DNA of 64,000 bases. Source: Antedon mediterranea (Eukaryota; Echinodermata; Crinoidea; Comatulida; Antedonidae). Within the stretch, counting starts at the first letter, position 1, and each line of letters opens with the position of its first letter. The stretch lies in the NCBI RefSeq assembly GCF_964355755.1, contig NC_092677.1, positions 9,570,601 through 9,634,600 on the forward strand. Reading direction: 5' to 3'. The notes beneath the pieces are model-generated. The model made no database searches. It was not told the DNA's origin and saw only the letters and a list, made by a program, of their open reading frames with translations. This document shows positions 22,966 to 37,900 of this stretch, in pieces. Made by a program: the position numbers and the translations under genes.

Positions 22966-25900
22966 CTGAAAAATCAGAAGTGTAAATAATGGACTTAAAA
23001 TTGTAGACTTACAGAATGTTTAATAATACTAATATTTGTTAAGCGCACATATTTAACAAGATGCACATATTTTGATGGTGAAATCAAAAGGAAAAATTAA
23101 TCCGTAAGAAAACTATCAACACTATACAAAACCCACATAATTGCATTCTATTTACCAGCAATTTAAGGCACACAGACTACCTACTCAGGTTTTTCCAGTT
23201 ATGAGAGCATTTCACTAGACAATAAAATAGTCTAAAAAATACAATTACAAATGAAATCAAGTCACGTAAAAGGAAGAGTATGAGCTGGAAACATCTCAAG
23301 TGGGGTGAAAGGGATGTAGAAGTTACAAGAGAGTTATCAGAAAACATTCATCACTTACAGTAGCTAGTCTACGGTCCATTTCTGGAACAGCTTTCTCTAC
23401 AGCACACTTCTGAATAAAAGCACATGCAAGTTCTACATTATCTGCAGCTACCAGCGTGGCTGCCTGCTCCATTAATTCCTTTTGTTGAGGAGATGCAGCC
23501 TGCAAGGAAATGCATGAAGTTAAAGCACAATAAATACACATTGGCTGGGATAAACATTCAATAGAGAGATTTAACATTTCTAATATGGAACTTGATTTAT
23601 GAGGTAATGGTGGAAAGCTAAACATGTTAACATGTGTCATATGACCTACATCTATTTTAGCAAAATAAAGTGACAGATCCACAATTTTGAAAAAGTGGGA
23701 TGGGGTATCCCAGGGCCTAAAATGAAGTGCCAATTTTAATTTGATGTCCTATCTTTTGCATAATAATTCTCAACAATTTAGAAGGGCCCTAGACCGACTG
23801 GCTGGCCTCTAGAATTCTAGAGTCTTTGGAATAAGAAACCAAAATAAAAACATTGTCCATCTAAACAAATACTCTTTGCAAATAAACAAAAGTAAAGTAA
23901 GGTTTGCAGTACACTATGCTTATTAGTTTTGAATAAAATACTTTTTTGGTTGATTACATTTTCAAATCTACTTCATTCCGTAATTGATTCCATTATTTGT
24001 TTTCAATTCACTTTACCATTTAAAAAGTAACCACTTATTTATTGACCACTTTACGATACGATAGTATTTATTGTCATTTATGCATATAAATACAATAATA
24101 AAGAAATTACAGAGATCTAACAAACTTACTATTAAATACATGAATAGAATTATAAACAAATGATTGTCGGCAACGTTTATGGAGAGAACAACTTACCTTG
24201 AGCGTTGTCAAGCACACAGTCTTAAAGTTGTTACTAATGCTTAGCAACAGAGGTTCCCTGCACGTGATCATAGCCATACCGGCTGTCAGGTTACGCACCA
24301 TATGATGTGCCGCTAGTCTGATACGATTTTCCTCGGGATCTAATGCGAAATCCTTCAGAAAAAAAAACAATGATGAATAACGATTGTTAGAAAAAAATAG
24401 TGCTTTATCACCAAGAAAATGTATCAAAATATTGGTTATACAGTCAACTCTTTCAATATAAAACTTGTATGGGCTGGGCAAATATAATATAATAAATTAC
24501 CTTCTTCACAATTTGTTCACATGTGGTGAGAGCAATTTTGATAGATCGCTCGACAACTGGTTGTACTAGTTCCTGCACCGAGCGCTCTACTGCTATACGA
24601 ACACATGCGCGTAGCTGAGGAATCATTTGGAAGATCTCGGCCTAAACAGAGCAAATGATAAGATTATAAATATGGGAAATTCAAAAAAGGAGCAATCGGT
24701 TTTTAAATAGGTTTAAGAGGGGGGGGGGGGGGTCGAGAAGGGTGGTTTGGGTTCAAGTGCCTAAGAAATACAAAATGAACTGCTGAACATTACCAAATGT
24801 CCTATATTTAAATTTTCAATATTTAGGGGAGGCGGGCTGAACTCCTACATTACCTGACTACTGACTGTAATATGTGGAACAAGACCATTTAACGATGATG
24901 TGTTGAGGTCTTGGAAGTTGAACTGAGGCTGAGCAATAGTTGAGGAAGTAGTCGGTGTTGTTCCTGACGTGGCTGGTGCTACAGCAACGCTCGGTGTTGA
25001 CACAATAGTTTGTTCGTTGGACACAGTGGGTGGCAGTAACGATTGTTCTTGCTTGTGTTTACGACGACCAGAGAGTTTAGGTTTGAAGTGTAGTAGACGA
25101 TCTGCTTCTTTCAGATAACCACAGATAACAACTTCCTGTGAATTTAAATACAGTATATCGATCAGTGAGACAAGTTTGTATACAAAATTAAGAGTAATTT
25201 ATAAAAATGTTTAAGCCCAAAATATTCAAGGATTCATAATTCAACATGGAATTTCACAATCATATTACCATGTTTACAAGAAAAAAATAACCAGAACATT
25301 TTTGAAATGGTGATGCAGCAAAATTTGCTTGTTGTAGACCTTTGGTGATTCTAGTTTGCAATGCTGCAAAGACCACAAAGGTCACAAGAAACTGTGTCAT
25401 GACCTTTCACCTTTGAAAGTGTGACATAACTCTTTGATAAAGTGATTCTAATTAGTGACCATAGCTCACCAAATGAATGTACTTTTTGCGATTGTAATTT
25501 TTGTATTTTAATTAAATAATAGACGGCATTTGATATCAGCTCCTCTGCGAGGAAACTGGAAACGTTGTTGAGAATAAAACTAAACCTAAAACAGAGTGGT
25601 CATTAGTTTGATGAAGACCTCTATAAACTTACATTGATGTCTAGACTTAAGTGTTTACATAACACCTCCACTTCAAACTTAAGGTTCAACTTGAGGTCAG
25701 GTTCTTGATGTAACTCGGCTAGAACACCCATGACAGCCATCGTCCACGGGTTTGGCGGTTTGAACACTTTACTCTTCACGCACGACTCAATAATCTTGGC
25801 AACAAATGGTACAACATACAACAGCTCAAGTTCTGAGCGTTCGTTGTGATAGGCTTCTAGGATAAGTTCTTTTAGGTCTATGTTTATCTGTAAGATTGGT

Positions 25901-28900
25901 TTGTTCTTGGCTAGCGTCAGCATGCCAAGCCAATGGCCTAGATTCTTTAACAGAGATCTGTCAGAGAAGTTTGAATCACTCTTATCAGAAGCCAGTAAAA
26001 CCTAGAAAGAAAAAGAAACGGTGGATAATTCTATATTGTATCCAGAATATTAAGGTACTCCGGAAGCAATAATCATGCCATGCCTACAGTTAAATAAAAA
26101 TGGATTATACATTAGTAAAGTAGGCAGTTTGTACACATCTGGCTTATGTGCACTTTAAAGAACCTAGTACATCTTTCAAAATAGGTAGGTGTACTATTAT
26201 ATCCACAGCCACTGTCACACAGACACTTATCATAACACATCATGAGGGCCCCTTGATTGTCAGCATGCGCTGTTTAAGCTCACCCTCTATAAATAAAGGT
26301 TAAATAAAAAAAATTTACAAAAAAAATGACTTACTTCTATATTTCTAAGTGTTTCATTAATAACCATACTCGAGAAATCTGGCATTTTAAGAGTGTCTAC
26401 AAAAGATGAGTACAGGGAATGAAAATTGAATTCAATGCTAGCCCGCTTCATCACCATGTATTGCGCAATCCACTGCTTGTACTCGGCTACACTCTCTTTT
26501 ATATCATCTGCCTATAAAAATCAGAAATAACAATGCAGTTCATTATTATTATTATGGATTTATTATTAAGCTTGAAATGAAATCACTTCTTAATCGCTCA
26601 ACATTAACATATCATTGATATAACAATAATAATTTTCCCGTTGATATAAAGTTTGCGGTACACCACGTATATTAGTTCTGAAAGAACTGTTGAGTTTTTA
26701 GACGTTTCGACAATATGCTTTGATCGTCCCTATACCAAACACCCAGAAATTCTGGTATTGCATCTGTTTCCGGTTTTTATTGAGTCTTGTATGAGAAAAG
26801 TGTTATTCCAGTAGGGTACAATTTCTGGGAAGTGGTAAATACATACCTTAATTGTCATGTTGGACTGTGACAAGTTGTTGAAGATAAATGCTATTTTATC
26901 CTGAACATTTTCTGGAGGTTCTTTCGGCTCATCCTTCCTGGCTACTAGCAATGTATTGATATTTGTTGTGTTGGCAATTGACGGCTGAAATTAATGCATT
27001 TACAGATACAGTTACAAATTATAGCAAAAAAGTGTTTATCTGTGGATTGTGTCAATTTGTATTTGTGACAGTGTTAAGTCTTCCTTTTTTCACAATGATG
27101 ATGTTACTTTATTTAATTTATTAAAAAGTTTTATTTTCTTTTGCTATGGACCGTGTGAATTTTAAGTAAAAGGTGTTTATACATTGTACGGATTTTTTTT
27201 TAAAGACATAGTAAATTTGAATTTGATTAGTAAAAGGAATTGAGTGTTTACTGGTATAAAATTCATATAAAACTTATTTACTTAAAACTTATAAAAATTA
27301 TACTAAAACCAATTTCTGTTTTAATACTAACATGCTTGGTTGTTTTTGCCGATGTCACTGATGTTGTTGCCGTTGTCGTAGTTATTGTCGTCGTTGTTGT
27401 CTTTGAACTTCCTGTAGTGGTTGACGTGACTGTTGTAACAGTAGGCGTAGAGGGTGTTGTTGTGCCAGTCTGAGTACGAGCTGGCGGTTCACGCTGCTGT
27501 TCGCCATATCGAATATACTGTGATATAAAGAAACAAAATCGCATTACATTTTACAGATCTATATCAAGGTTACTCACATAACCTACTAAAATACAAACAA
27601 CATACATCTGTACACGAAGTGAATGAGAAAGCTTGTCATCATTTTTAAGTCCAAACAATCTGTAGACATCCTCGCCAAACAACATTTTTAGTTGTGTAAA
27701 GCAGCTTAAGCAGAATTAGAGTACACCTATTCTGTAGGTTGCAGACTGAGCTAGTTCCTTACCTCAATAAGTGTCTCTGGGTACTGTTCAAAGTGAGGAA
27801 TAGATGCAAGGTGTTGGCAATACTGTGGATAATCCTTTAATCTGGTTTTGAACTTATCTAATGCAGCTATACCAAAATAATACATCTTACTACCATGAGG
27901 TTTGCGAAGTGCCTCTAGAACGTATCGTAAGGCAATGCCTAGTGCAATATAACTAGAAAAATAAATGAGATATAATAAAGAAAATACCATGTGTATATTA
28001 GTGTGCAGTATGGTTTCTATCTTGATCATTTCCTATATAAAGTGGTTGTATTATATATAGTTAATTTATGCAGGGTATGTAACATGTATGTCACTACTAC
28101 ATAGAATTCACTCATGTTTGGCTTCAGAAAAAAGTGTGTACATAAATAAATTTGACTGAGCATGGTCTCTATGTATATGCAGACATAAAGTGTGTGGACT
28201 TGAATTCTAGCCCATTCTTCACTATAGCAATTTTTAATAATCACATGTCAATCTGTTTTGGTCAATGCTTGTATGTATAGTAAACTTACGTCACAAGTCC
28301 TTGTTCTATAATTCCACCAAACAAACAAGCGGTGATGTGAAGCTCACGGTCTGGATATTGTGGGAAGAACTTGTACTCCTCAAACAAATTACGCAACATG
28401 CACATAAACACCTCCTGTCAATCAAAAAATAAGTGAATAAGAGGGAATCAATTACTTTTATAAGCTCCCATTCCCATGAACATAGATATTGTACAAAATG
28501 TGGAATTATTTTATTCTTTATCAGTGTATAAAAGACAAAACAATGACTTGCAGCCTAGTGCACAAGGTTGCGGACAACACAGAAAAAAAACTTTAATTCC
28601 TCTAAAGGGTCTTTCATGTTTTTCAGTAAACATGCTCAAGTGCTGAGATGGTCAGCGGGGAAACCTTTCATGCCTCCAAAAGATGCACCGGATTCTTAAG
28701 CTTTGTCTACACTATTAAACTAATTTTGACCAAAAAAAGTGTGATGTGCCCAAATATCGTAGTGATATGACGTCATCGTGTCCATATATGGGCACATCAC
28801 ATTTGCTGTTACATAAAGTGTAGACAGAGCTTAAAACACAAGGTACACATGGCTAAGATTTTCTAAATTTAATAGTCATTACTCTTTCTTTCTTGACTGT

Positions 28901-31900
28901 AGAATCTTTGAAATTCTTGAGCATTTCAATGACATCCTCAACTGACATGGATGGGTTAGGTGGCTGGTTGTATATCTTCTGAAAGTAGCTATTGGCTTCA
29001 TCGTCAATTTCTTGTGAGAAAGTTTGGTTTAACTCTGGCCATATGCTTGATATATCACCTGTAATTATCATTGAAAATGTTATCACATGTAAAGCTCTGT
29101 CTACAGTATCAAACTAAACTATGGTAGTGATATGCCAAAATATGGTAGTGATATGACATATTCACATCCCATTTTGTCACATAAAGTTTGATAGTGCAGA
29201 CAGAGCTGTAAGAGTAATTTTTGGTCTGTATATAACTCTCAAAGTAAATGTTTGCCAAGAAATTTCATATTTGTTTTTATTTTTATTTAAAAAATACAAA
29301 TAAATGACAATCATGTACACTATAGAAAGATTGGATTGAATTAATCAAAATAAATTGAATTAATTATAATAATCACAAATAAAACAAACTATTAATTAAG
29401 TTATAACTATGAAATAAACAAGTTTTGTACTTTACCTTGCCGAGCAGGCTTGTTGACAGGGGCTGGCATCATGCCACTATTATTAGGACGCATTTCTGAA
29501 AAACAAAAAATTCATATATTATATTATAACTTGCATGGATAATTCAGGTACTACAATTTCATTTTTATTCTACACTAATTGTTTACTATAGTACAATATG
29601 TTTGTTTTAAAAGAAAACTGAGCATCAATTAAAATTTTATGTTATGTATTTAGGCACATGTGACCAAGGATTACTAATAGTAAATTAATCACTGTCCTAT
29701 AAGATATGTGGTAATCCCCATGAACCAGTTTATCGGGTAACCCCTATGTTTTATAGTCCTTATCCGAGAAGACTTGTTTCACCACCAGAACTAGGAGTGT
29801 GTCAGCCTCAAACCCATACCGATATTGTTGTTGGCTCTTTAGGTATGGTAAATGGCGTCCCTGCCTTAACAGCTCGACTTTGACGAACATATAAAGTAGT
29901 TTTTATATAAAATCTTATACACAAGCACTAAATAAAACAGGTACTATCTATAAACTCACGATGTTGGGTGTTATTTGGTAAAGACGATCCACTCAAGACA
30001 GGTAAATTGGGAAATGGTTTTGGTGGTGACTGTGATTGATTGAACAATGACATCATAGAGTGATGAGGGAAATTTCCCATTCCAACACTTGATGTAGGTG
30101 TTGTATTACCGCCTATGTTTAGAGATTGCATTCCTGGTAGTGGGTCCACCTGTAAAATACACAAAGTCATGGTTAACTTATTAAATAAATTTCTTAATTG
30201 TGTTATAGGCAAAAGACACAAAAGAAACACACTAAAAAATGTCTACAATTTGTGTTGCCTTTTTTTTGCTTTGAATTGCTTACTACACCTAGCAATACAT
30301 TGTCAGTCAGTAATAACCCATTTAGATTAAAGCACTTGACAGACTGCAAAAATAATTTAAAAAATAAATTTTTGCAAGAATCTTTGGCCTTCACCTTTAA
30401 CTTGCATTTTCGTCAGGAGATGGCATTTACACTTTCATGTCCTCGAAATACCCACCCTTAGATTGGCGCCTCACAGATTTCAACATCCCAAGCATATGAT
30501 ATTGTGTGTACTTTAAAACAGTAGTTATTTCCATAATAATTGTAGACTCCTTAAATCAACCAGTAGAATAAATATAAAAACCAGTTGATAATGGACCCCA
30601 ATGGAAATAAGCTGCAATGATATTTACCAGCTTTTTTTAGTTATCCATGGAAGACTACCGTATGTTTTAATTGTTCTTGTTTACCAATTGTAATGTATAT
30701 TTGTGTACTTCCGAATAAATTCAAATCAAATCAAATCATAATGGGGATAATAGGAAGCTTTCGATTTGCGACGATTAATGATTGACGACCAACATATGTC
30801 AAAGGTCAATCAATGTGTCGTCAGCCGGCTAGAAAACACCAAACCTGTGCGTATAATGAACCAACATGATTGACGTCTGTCCCTATTGCGATACTGATTA
30901 TTCTTAATCACTGAATTTGCACTACATAGTGTGACATTTCCAAAACTACCATATTGGGGTATATCACTACCATATTACACTGTTTTTGTCACATAAAATG
31001 ATAGCATAGACAGAGCTTTAGAATCAGCTTATATACAGTACATAAAAATACCAATCACTATAAAAAAACCTATGCAGTAACAACATTTTGATGTTAGTAG
31101 AGATCTAGGTATAAATAACACATGCTTTTATTTACAGTAGTTCAATAAATATTTTGTTTTGATGATGGAGTGTGATGTAAATAATTTATAGTTTATATAA
31201 TCCGTTCCAAATAATATCAATTGGTTGACTACATGTAAAAAACTGTACACCAGATATATTTGTGATTACTTGAAAAAAAAAGTGATTTTCTGTACTATTA
31301 AATATTATGCGGTTATAGAATAATAGGCATTTGTGCAACAGACAACAGCGCTTTTACTATTAGCGCATTAATACATGCTATAGTATTGCTCAATGTCATG
31401 CTATAGTATTTTATAGTTGTTATAGTTTTTTTTTTTTGCCAATAGTTTTGAGAGCAAGATTGCTGCTGGTTTGATAGGGAATCAGTTTGAGGCTACATAC
31501 ATTTTGTACAGGTTTGGCTCCAACTAACACCTAGATCAAAACACCATTGCATAGAGTACAGTTATTATATTTAAACCCTGCACTAAACACAAACGTGTCT
31601 ACATAGTTTTAGTAGGAACCAAACAAAGATACTTGCGAGCACATGCATGCAATGTGTTACCGATTACAATAACAGTGGAACAAACCTGAGAGGCAAAAGC
31701 TTGTCCTAAGCTAGGAAAGACGGACTAAACAGAGGAGAAAATCAAAATTAAAGGTGACATATCATGCTGCAGTCTTAATAGACACCATGTTAAACATACT
31801 GCAGTAACTTCAGTAGGGATTGCAAAACTTTACTAAACTAACTGAATTTTTACATGGTCTATTATCAGACATTGCTATACCAATTAAATGGTCACAATGT

Positions 31901-34900
31901 GGAAAAATACATATTCTAGTTCCACACAGAATACTTGTAGTTTTTCTGTAGGCAAGAATAATAATAATTTGACACTCCAAGCATTATCCGATACCTGTAA
32001 TGTTGTATAGATAATTCTCCAAAAAAAAAAAAAAACAATAACAATAAAGTAATACTCTAGTATTGTAATACTAGTCTAGTATGGTAAAAAGACAGTTTCA
32101 GTGACAGGACAGGAAGGAATTCAAGCAAACAACATCAGGTTAGCAACACATAACAGAAGGAAAAATAAAGGAATGGAAAAATCAATTAAAAATTAGGATT
32201 AATTATTGATAGATAGTTCACATAACCCGTGATTTCTAGCCTATAAACATTCAGATAATTTTAACTAACCTGTTGATTGATACCAGGGCTAGGCTGTGGT
32301 TTCATGACACCCGGTGGTGGCCGGGACTTTAGCAAGTTAGAGCAGTTTGCAACCATGCTCATTATCTGTTCAGATATGTCTTGCGATACTGTACCAGCAG
32401 CAGCTTGTAGGCATGCTAACATTGTACCCACAGTCTCTAACGGTAGACTGCCTTGTTTGAAGTTGCTGGCGTTTATGTCTTTCTCGTTCAGACCAAGAAC
32501 TTGTGGTGCACGTCGTTTGAGGAATATCACGCATGCTTGCACAAACAATTCCTGGAAAAATAGAATTTAACTTATCAATCGACAATGGTTTATATAGCAT
32601 TAAAACTGACAATATTGCATCAATGCTTACAAAACATAAAAACTGTACCTCAAAATATGCCATTATCTTTCTAGTATCGTAGACAAACTTTGTAATAGAG
32701 AATTTGTTAATAGTTCTTGTATCACATGTGAGACATATGTGATACTGTATCACAGAATTTGCCTATGATACTGCACAGATAATATTATGTCTGCTTGTTT
32801 CAGTGTGGTCAACTTACCCCATGTTCTCTTATCTTGTCTGTAATCCACTTATCCAGCTTTAGATATTCCCGTCTGGAAGCTAGGCAGGCAAGGTCTATGA
32901 CAAACTTGAAAGGTGTTCCACTCAGAAGCAAGGATAAAGCCTTCAGGTCCTGAGCCACATCTAGGATACGAGACAGCCTAGCTTGATCACTCTCACCTCG
33001 CATGTACCACTCTGCCATTGAATGCATGATAATTTGTCTCACTGACGGAGATTGACTCTGTGATGGTAGAAAGGTAAATAAATTAATATGTTTAATTGTG
33101 GTTATTTATAGGTAATGGGCTTTGTTTTATACCTTTAAGCTCTGTCTACACTATCAAACTAGTTGACAAAAGAAGTGCACCCAAATATGGTAATGATATG
33201 CCCAAATATGGTAGTGACATGACATCATCATGTCCACATTTTGCCACATTGCTCTATAGGAACTGTGCTGCACATAATTATTCTTAGCGGGACGCAACAA
33301 TCTTTGTTTACACTAGGCCTATGATTATTTCAAAATAATAACTAACATGAGCGTTTTTTGTAGACACAAGTGAGTGGGTGGTCAGGCGGTTAAGACAGTG
33401 GAACCGTAATTACGTAGCCATAAAATCGGCAGGGGTTCGAGGCTCACTCACTCCATGGTTCTGGTGGTAGAACGAGTCTCGGATAAGGACTATAAACCGT
33501 AGGTCCAGTGTACACATCTAGCTTGTGTGCACTTTAAAGAACCTAGTACATCTTTCGAGACGAGTAGGGGGTTACCCCGGTGTATTAGTACATCACAGTC
33601 ACTGATCATAACTGGGCCCTTTGGGAGACCAGTTTTTGACTGAAGAGGTCGCCCAGTATAAATAAAATATTTCAAGACAATTATTGGTTCAAGATTAACA
33701 ACACTTGCCCAGATACATATTTCCTTTTTTTACATAGAGCATTAAGGATAAACAACTTACATTTCCAAGCCATGCGTGTTGCAAGACTATGCTTGAATTT
33801 GGATGATTTCCAAGAAAGATTGGTATTAACAATGAGATCAGCTCATGACGTAGAGAAGTCCATTTTGGCTGCAAAAGAATTGATTGATCTATTGATTTCA
33901 GGCAAATGATCAGATTTACAAAACTTGGCTTACCAAAAGAATACACCTGACAGGGGTGTGATATTTTAATGTATATTAATGTTCTTCTTTACGAAATTTA
34001 TTATTTATTTATTATTATTATTATTATTATTTATTATTTTTATTATTTTGTGTTAATATTCTTCTGGAGTTCATGTTTCCTTTTATGTACCTCAAGTAAG
34101 GAATTATTCATCATACAAAATGTAGTATGGCTTTGTACAGGGACTATAAAGAAAGGCAATGTTGGTTTATCCAGGTAAGCTAGGCCCGATATAGACTAAA
34201 TACTTTCACTACATGCTATTTTTCCCCACTGACATCTCCATTTGGGAAAAACAATAAATTTATTTCATAATAATAATCATTATTTCAGATAAACCTTATA
34301 ACCAACATTTAATCAACAAGTGTTGTTTTTCTGGTTAGTGTATCATCCTATCATTTATCACAAGCATCTTTATCGTTTTAAATGCGGCTGCCTTTCAAAT
34401 TAAATTTCTTATAGGAACAGGACTTACTCCACATTGTAGTAAACTTAATAGCAGCATATCGGGACAGTGTTTAATTGGGAAAGCAAAAAGCGTCTTCACT
34501 TGTTCGTATTTGCCCATCTCGGACAACGTTAACAGCGTTTCTGTCAACTCCATAGATTTCCTATAAAAAGAAGATAATAAAATCAACTATAAATTTATTT
34601 TCCACATTTAGATTTAAACAAACAAATTAAAAAAAATATTTCAATCATAAAGCTGTGTATCATATTTAGTATCTTGTATTATCTTGCCTCCTTAAGCTCT
34701 GTCTACACTATCAAACTATATGTGACAAAAATGTGATGTGCCCATATATGGACATGATGATGTCATATCACTACCACATTTGGGCACATCTCACTTTTTT
34801 CATTAGTTTGATAGTGTAAACAGAGCTTTAAAAATGTTGAGTGCATTCACTTAATATATATAACAACAAACATCGATATCACAAACTTACAATATATTTT

Positions 34901-37900
34901 ATAAACAAATTAAAATATTTACTACGTGATCAGATAAACCTTATAACCAACATTTAATCAACAAGTGTTGTTTTTCTGGTTAGTGTATCATCCTATCTTT
35001 AATCATAAGCTTCATTATCTTTTAAATCCTTGTCAAATTAATTTGAAAAAATATCAGTATCACAAACTTACCAATTTGCAATCTCTCGGTTGTCCTCTTC
35101 TGGAAGAGCTTTCAAAATTTCCACAACCACACCATGGAATGGATAATCCGCAAAGCAGAACACATCTGGATTGGTCAGAATTTGTTGTATCCATGACAAC
35201 TGTAAACATAAATAATAAGTTCCAAACAAACCATGTGTGTAAATTGATTATAGATAATTTATCAATTCAATTATTTTTATTTATTTATTCTTTAAACTGA
35301 ATGAAACAGTGCGAAACCATTGATTTGGTAGAGAACATTTAACAATATAATTATAATTCAAAATATTAGATCAGATAAACCTTATAACCAACATTAAACC
35401 AACAGTCGTTGATTTTCTGGTTTTTATATCATCCTTTCTGGTTAAAATCAAATTAAAAATTTGTATAGTATTTTATCCGAAATAACTCCCAAAGCATAAG
35501 CCTATCAATACAATATTTGGGCACACACACTTTATTTGTCAAACTAGTTTGATAGGGTAGGCAGAGCTTCAGACCCATAAACGTACTTGTCCTTCAGTAT
35601 TTTTCCAAACACGATACAACACTTCAATCGGAAACATTTCCTGCAGTCCACGAAGCAGCGCTACTTTTAACAATCGTAAACACTGGACGTCCTTCACAAT
35701 AAAACCGGGGTAATCAAGACCATTGATGACATCATGGAAATTTATGTGTGGGGCAAGGTCGCGTACCGCCTCTACAAACATTTCGATATTCCAAGTTGTT
35801 ACTTGCTTGCTTTGTTCAGATTTATCTTTACCATCATTCCATGTGTTTGAACCAGGTAACAACTATAATAAAATTTAAAATACCCATTTTTTAAATAAAT
35901 TAATGTAGAAGGAAAATTTAAAAATTAGCTAATGTTTGCTGGTTGTAATGTTTGCTGGTTGTAATTTTTGCAGGAAAAAATTACTTAAATAGTTTAGCAA
36001 AGATACTTGTGGCTTTATCTGCCAGTTTGACTTGTAGAATTTATTAATTAATTCACCACTATTCAGTGCTTGTTTGTTTTTTGATAGAGTTTTTGGGTTG
36101 CAAGTTGATTAAAATAAATATCTAGCCCAATAGTATGAATGCATCTTGTAATTCCAATGGTTTAGTATAAAATATTCATCTGTGTTCAAAACACATCTTA
36201 AAAACCAATCAAATAATTGTCAATGACCTTTATGATACTATACATAAATAAATGGATGGGGTTTCTAAATAACAACATTAATAGATTTCTTTGTGTTAAT
36301 ATTCTTCTGGAGTTCATGTTTCCTTTTATGTACCTCAAGTAAGGAATTATTATTATTGTATTATCATACAAAAGGTAGTATGGCTTTGTACAGGGACTAC
36401 AACAAATCCTAATTGCCCTCATTAAATTAAACACATAATGACAACTAGAGATGGCACTTCTAAGTAAGAACATTAATAATTTCTTTGTGTTAATATTCAT
36501 ATTTCCTTTTATGTGACCCAAATAAGGAATTATTCATCTTACAAAAGGTAGTATGGCTTTGTACAGGAACTACAATAAATCAAAAATACCCCCATTAAAA
36601 AAAAAGCACAATTAAAAGAAAAGAATGTCACAAACCTGCAAGTTCATGCCTTCTGTCAACCCTGTATGTGTTTGAGCCATCATACCAAGAACCATTGCAA
36701 TGGAATTAGGGTTCAAGTGCTGAACACCTAGCTGCATTAACGTCTTGCGACACTCTTCCATTGATGTGCAACACCCATAGCCCATCTCCTGCAGAGCATC
36801 TGCTAAAATACTCTCATTCTGAAATTGTAAACAGGGTATGTTCAGATTCATAAAGTTATGCTTTCGATTCGCAAGCAATGTCATTATAATTAGCATCGTA
36901 ACAGCAAAGTTTAAGATTTCGCTTTCATTTCAATCTGAAGTGTCACTGACTTGGGCGAACATATGGTATGCAGGAGTAAATTTGATTGGTTAGAGGTCAA
37001 AATCGTTCATGCATTACTTTCGTATCATAAGCGTCGTTCACTAATCTTGTACCTTGAACTGTCGTAACAAACGATAGATCAGTGTCGTAAGAGGTGGCTT
37101 TCACTAATCTCTTCGTGGTTCAGACCTATGGAGTTGTCTGCTGTGTACGTTACGAAAGCATAACTCCGTAGGTCTGAACAGGCTCTTAGTGTTACCATCA
37201 GTTAAAAGTAATTGTCTCTTATAAATTGTAAATGTACTAACCACTCCTTTGGGTACGTTGAGACTATCCGATAATAATCGTTCCATTGTAATGTCCTCGT
37301 TGGTACTATACAACAGTGGGGCTAAGACTACTGGTAGTCGGTCACGTGGAAATTCTATTGAAAAACAAAAAGCATTTAATTATTTTCAGCAAATTCCGGT
37401 TCTTGAATACAAGATAGGATTTTCAAAAATGTCACAAAAGCCAAAGTTAAAATTCTATCATATGTTGTTTTTTATGCGGTTAATTCAAAAGACCAATATA
37501 AAGCTCAGTCCTCAAAATAATTATACCAAAACGGTATTACCTTTGCGCAAGGTGGCGAGAAATGTGTTTCTCTGCGCAGTTGAAACACCAGTTACTGTTG
37601 AGCTTTTGTCTTTGCCAACCTGCAATAGATATGTCAGCAGAGAATGCAGAACTTCAATTGAGATGTCCGCTAAGCCTCCCACCTCTTGACTTAAATCTGA
37701 GAAAAGAATTGGCAGGACAATGTATTATTATTACAGCCAAAACAGTTTTAACGCAGCATAGTAGCCGCAGCATAGTAGCCGCAGCATAGTAGCCGCAGCA
37801 TAGTAGCCGCAGCATAGTAGCCGCAGCATAGTAGCCGCAGCATAGTAGCCGCAGCATAGTAGCCGCAGCATAGTAGCCGCAGCATAGTAGCCGCAGCATA

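Noticed and set aside
32277-32753. Long frames on both strands over CNOT1 exon 13
   Set aside because: They are shadows of the true minus-strand exon 32270-32551, whose sequence matches CNOT1.
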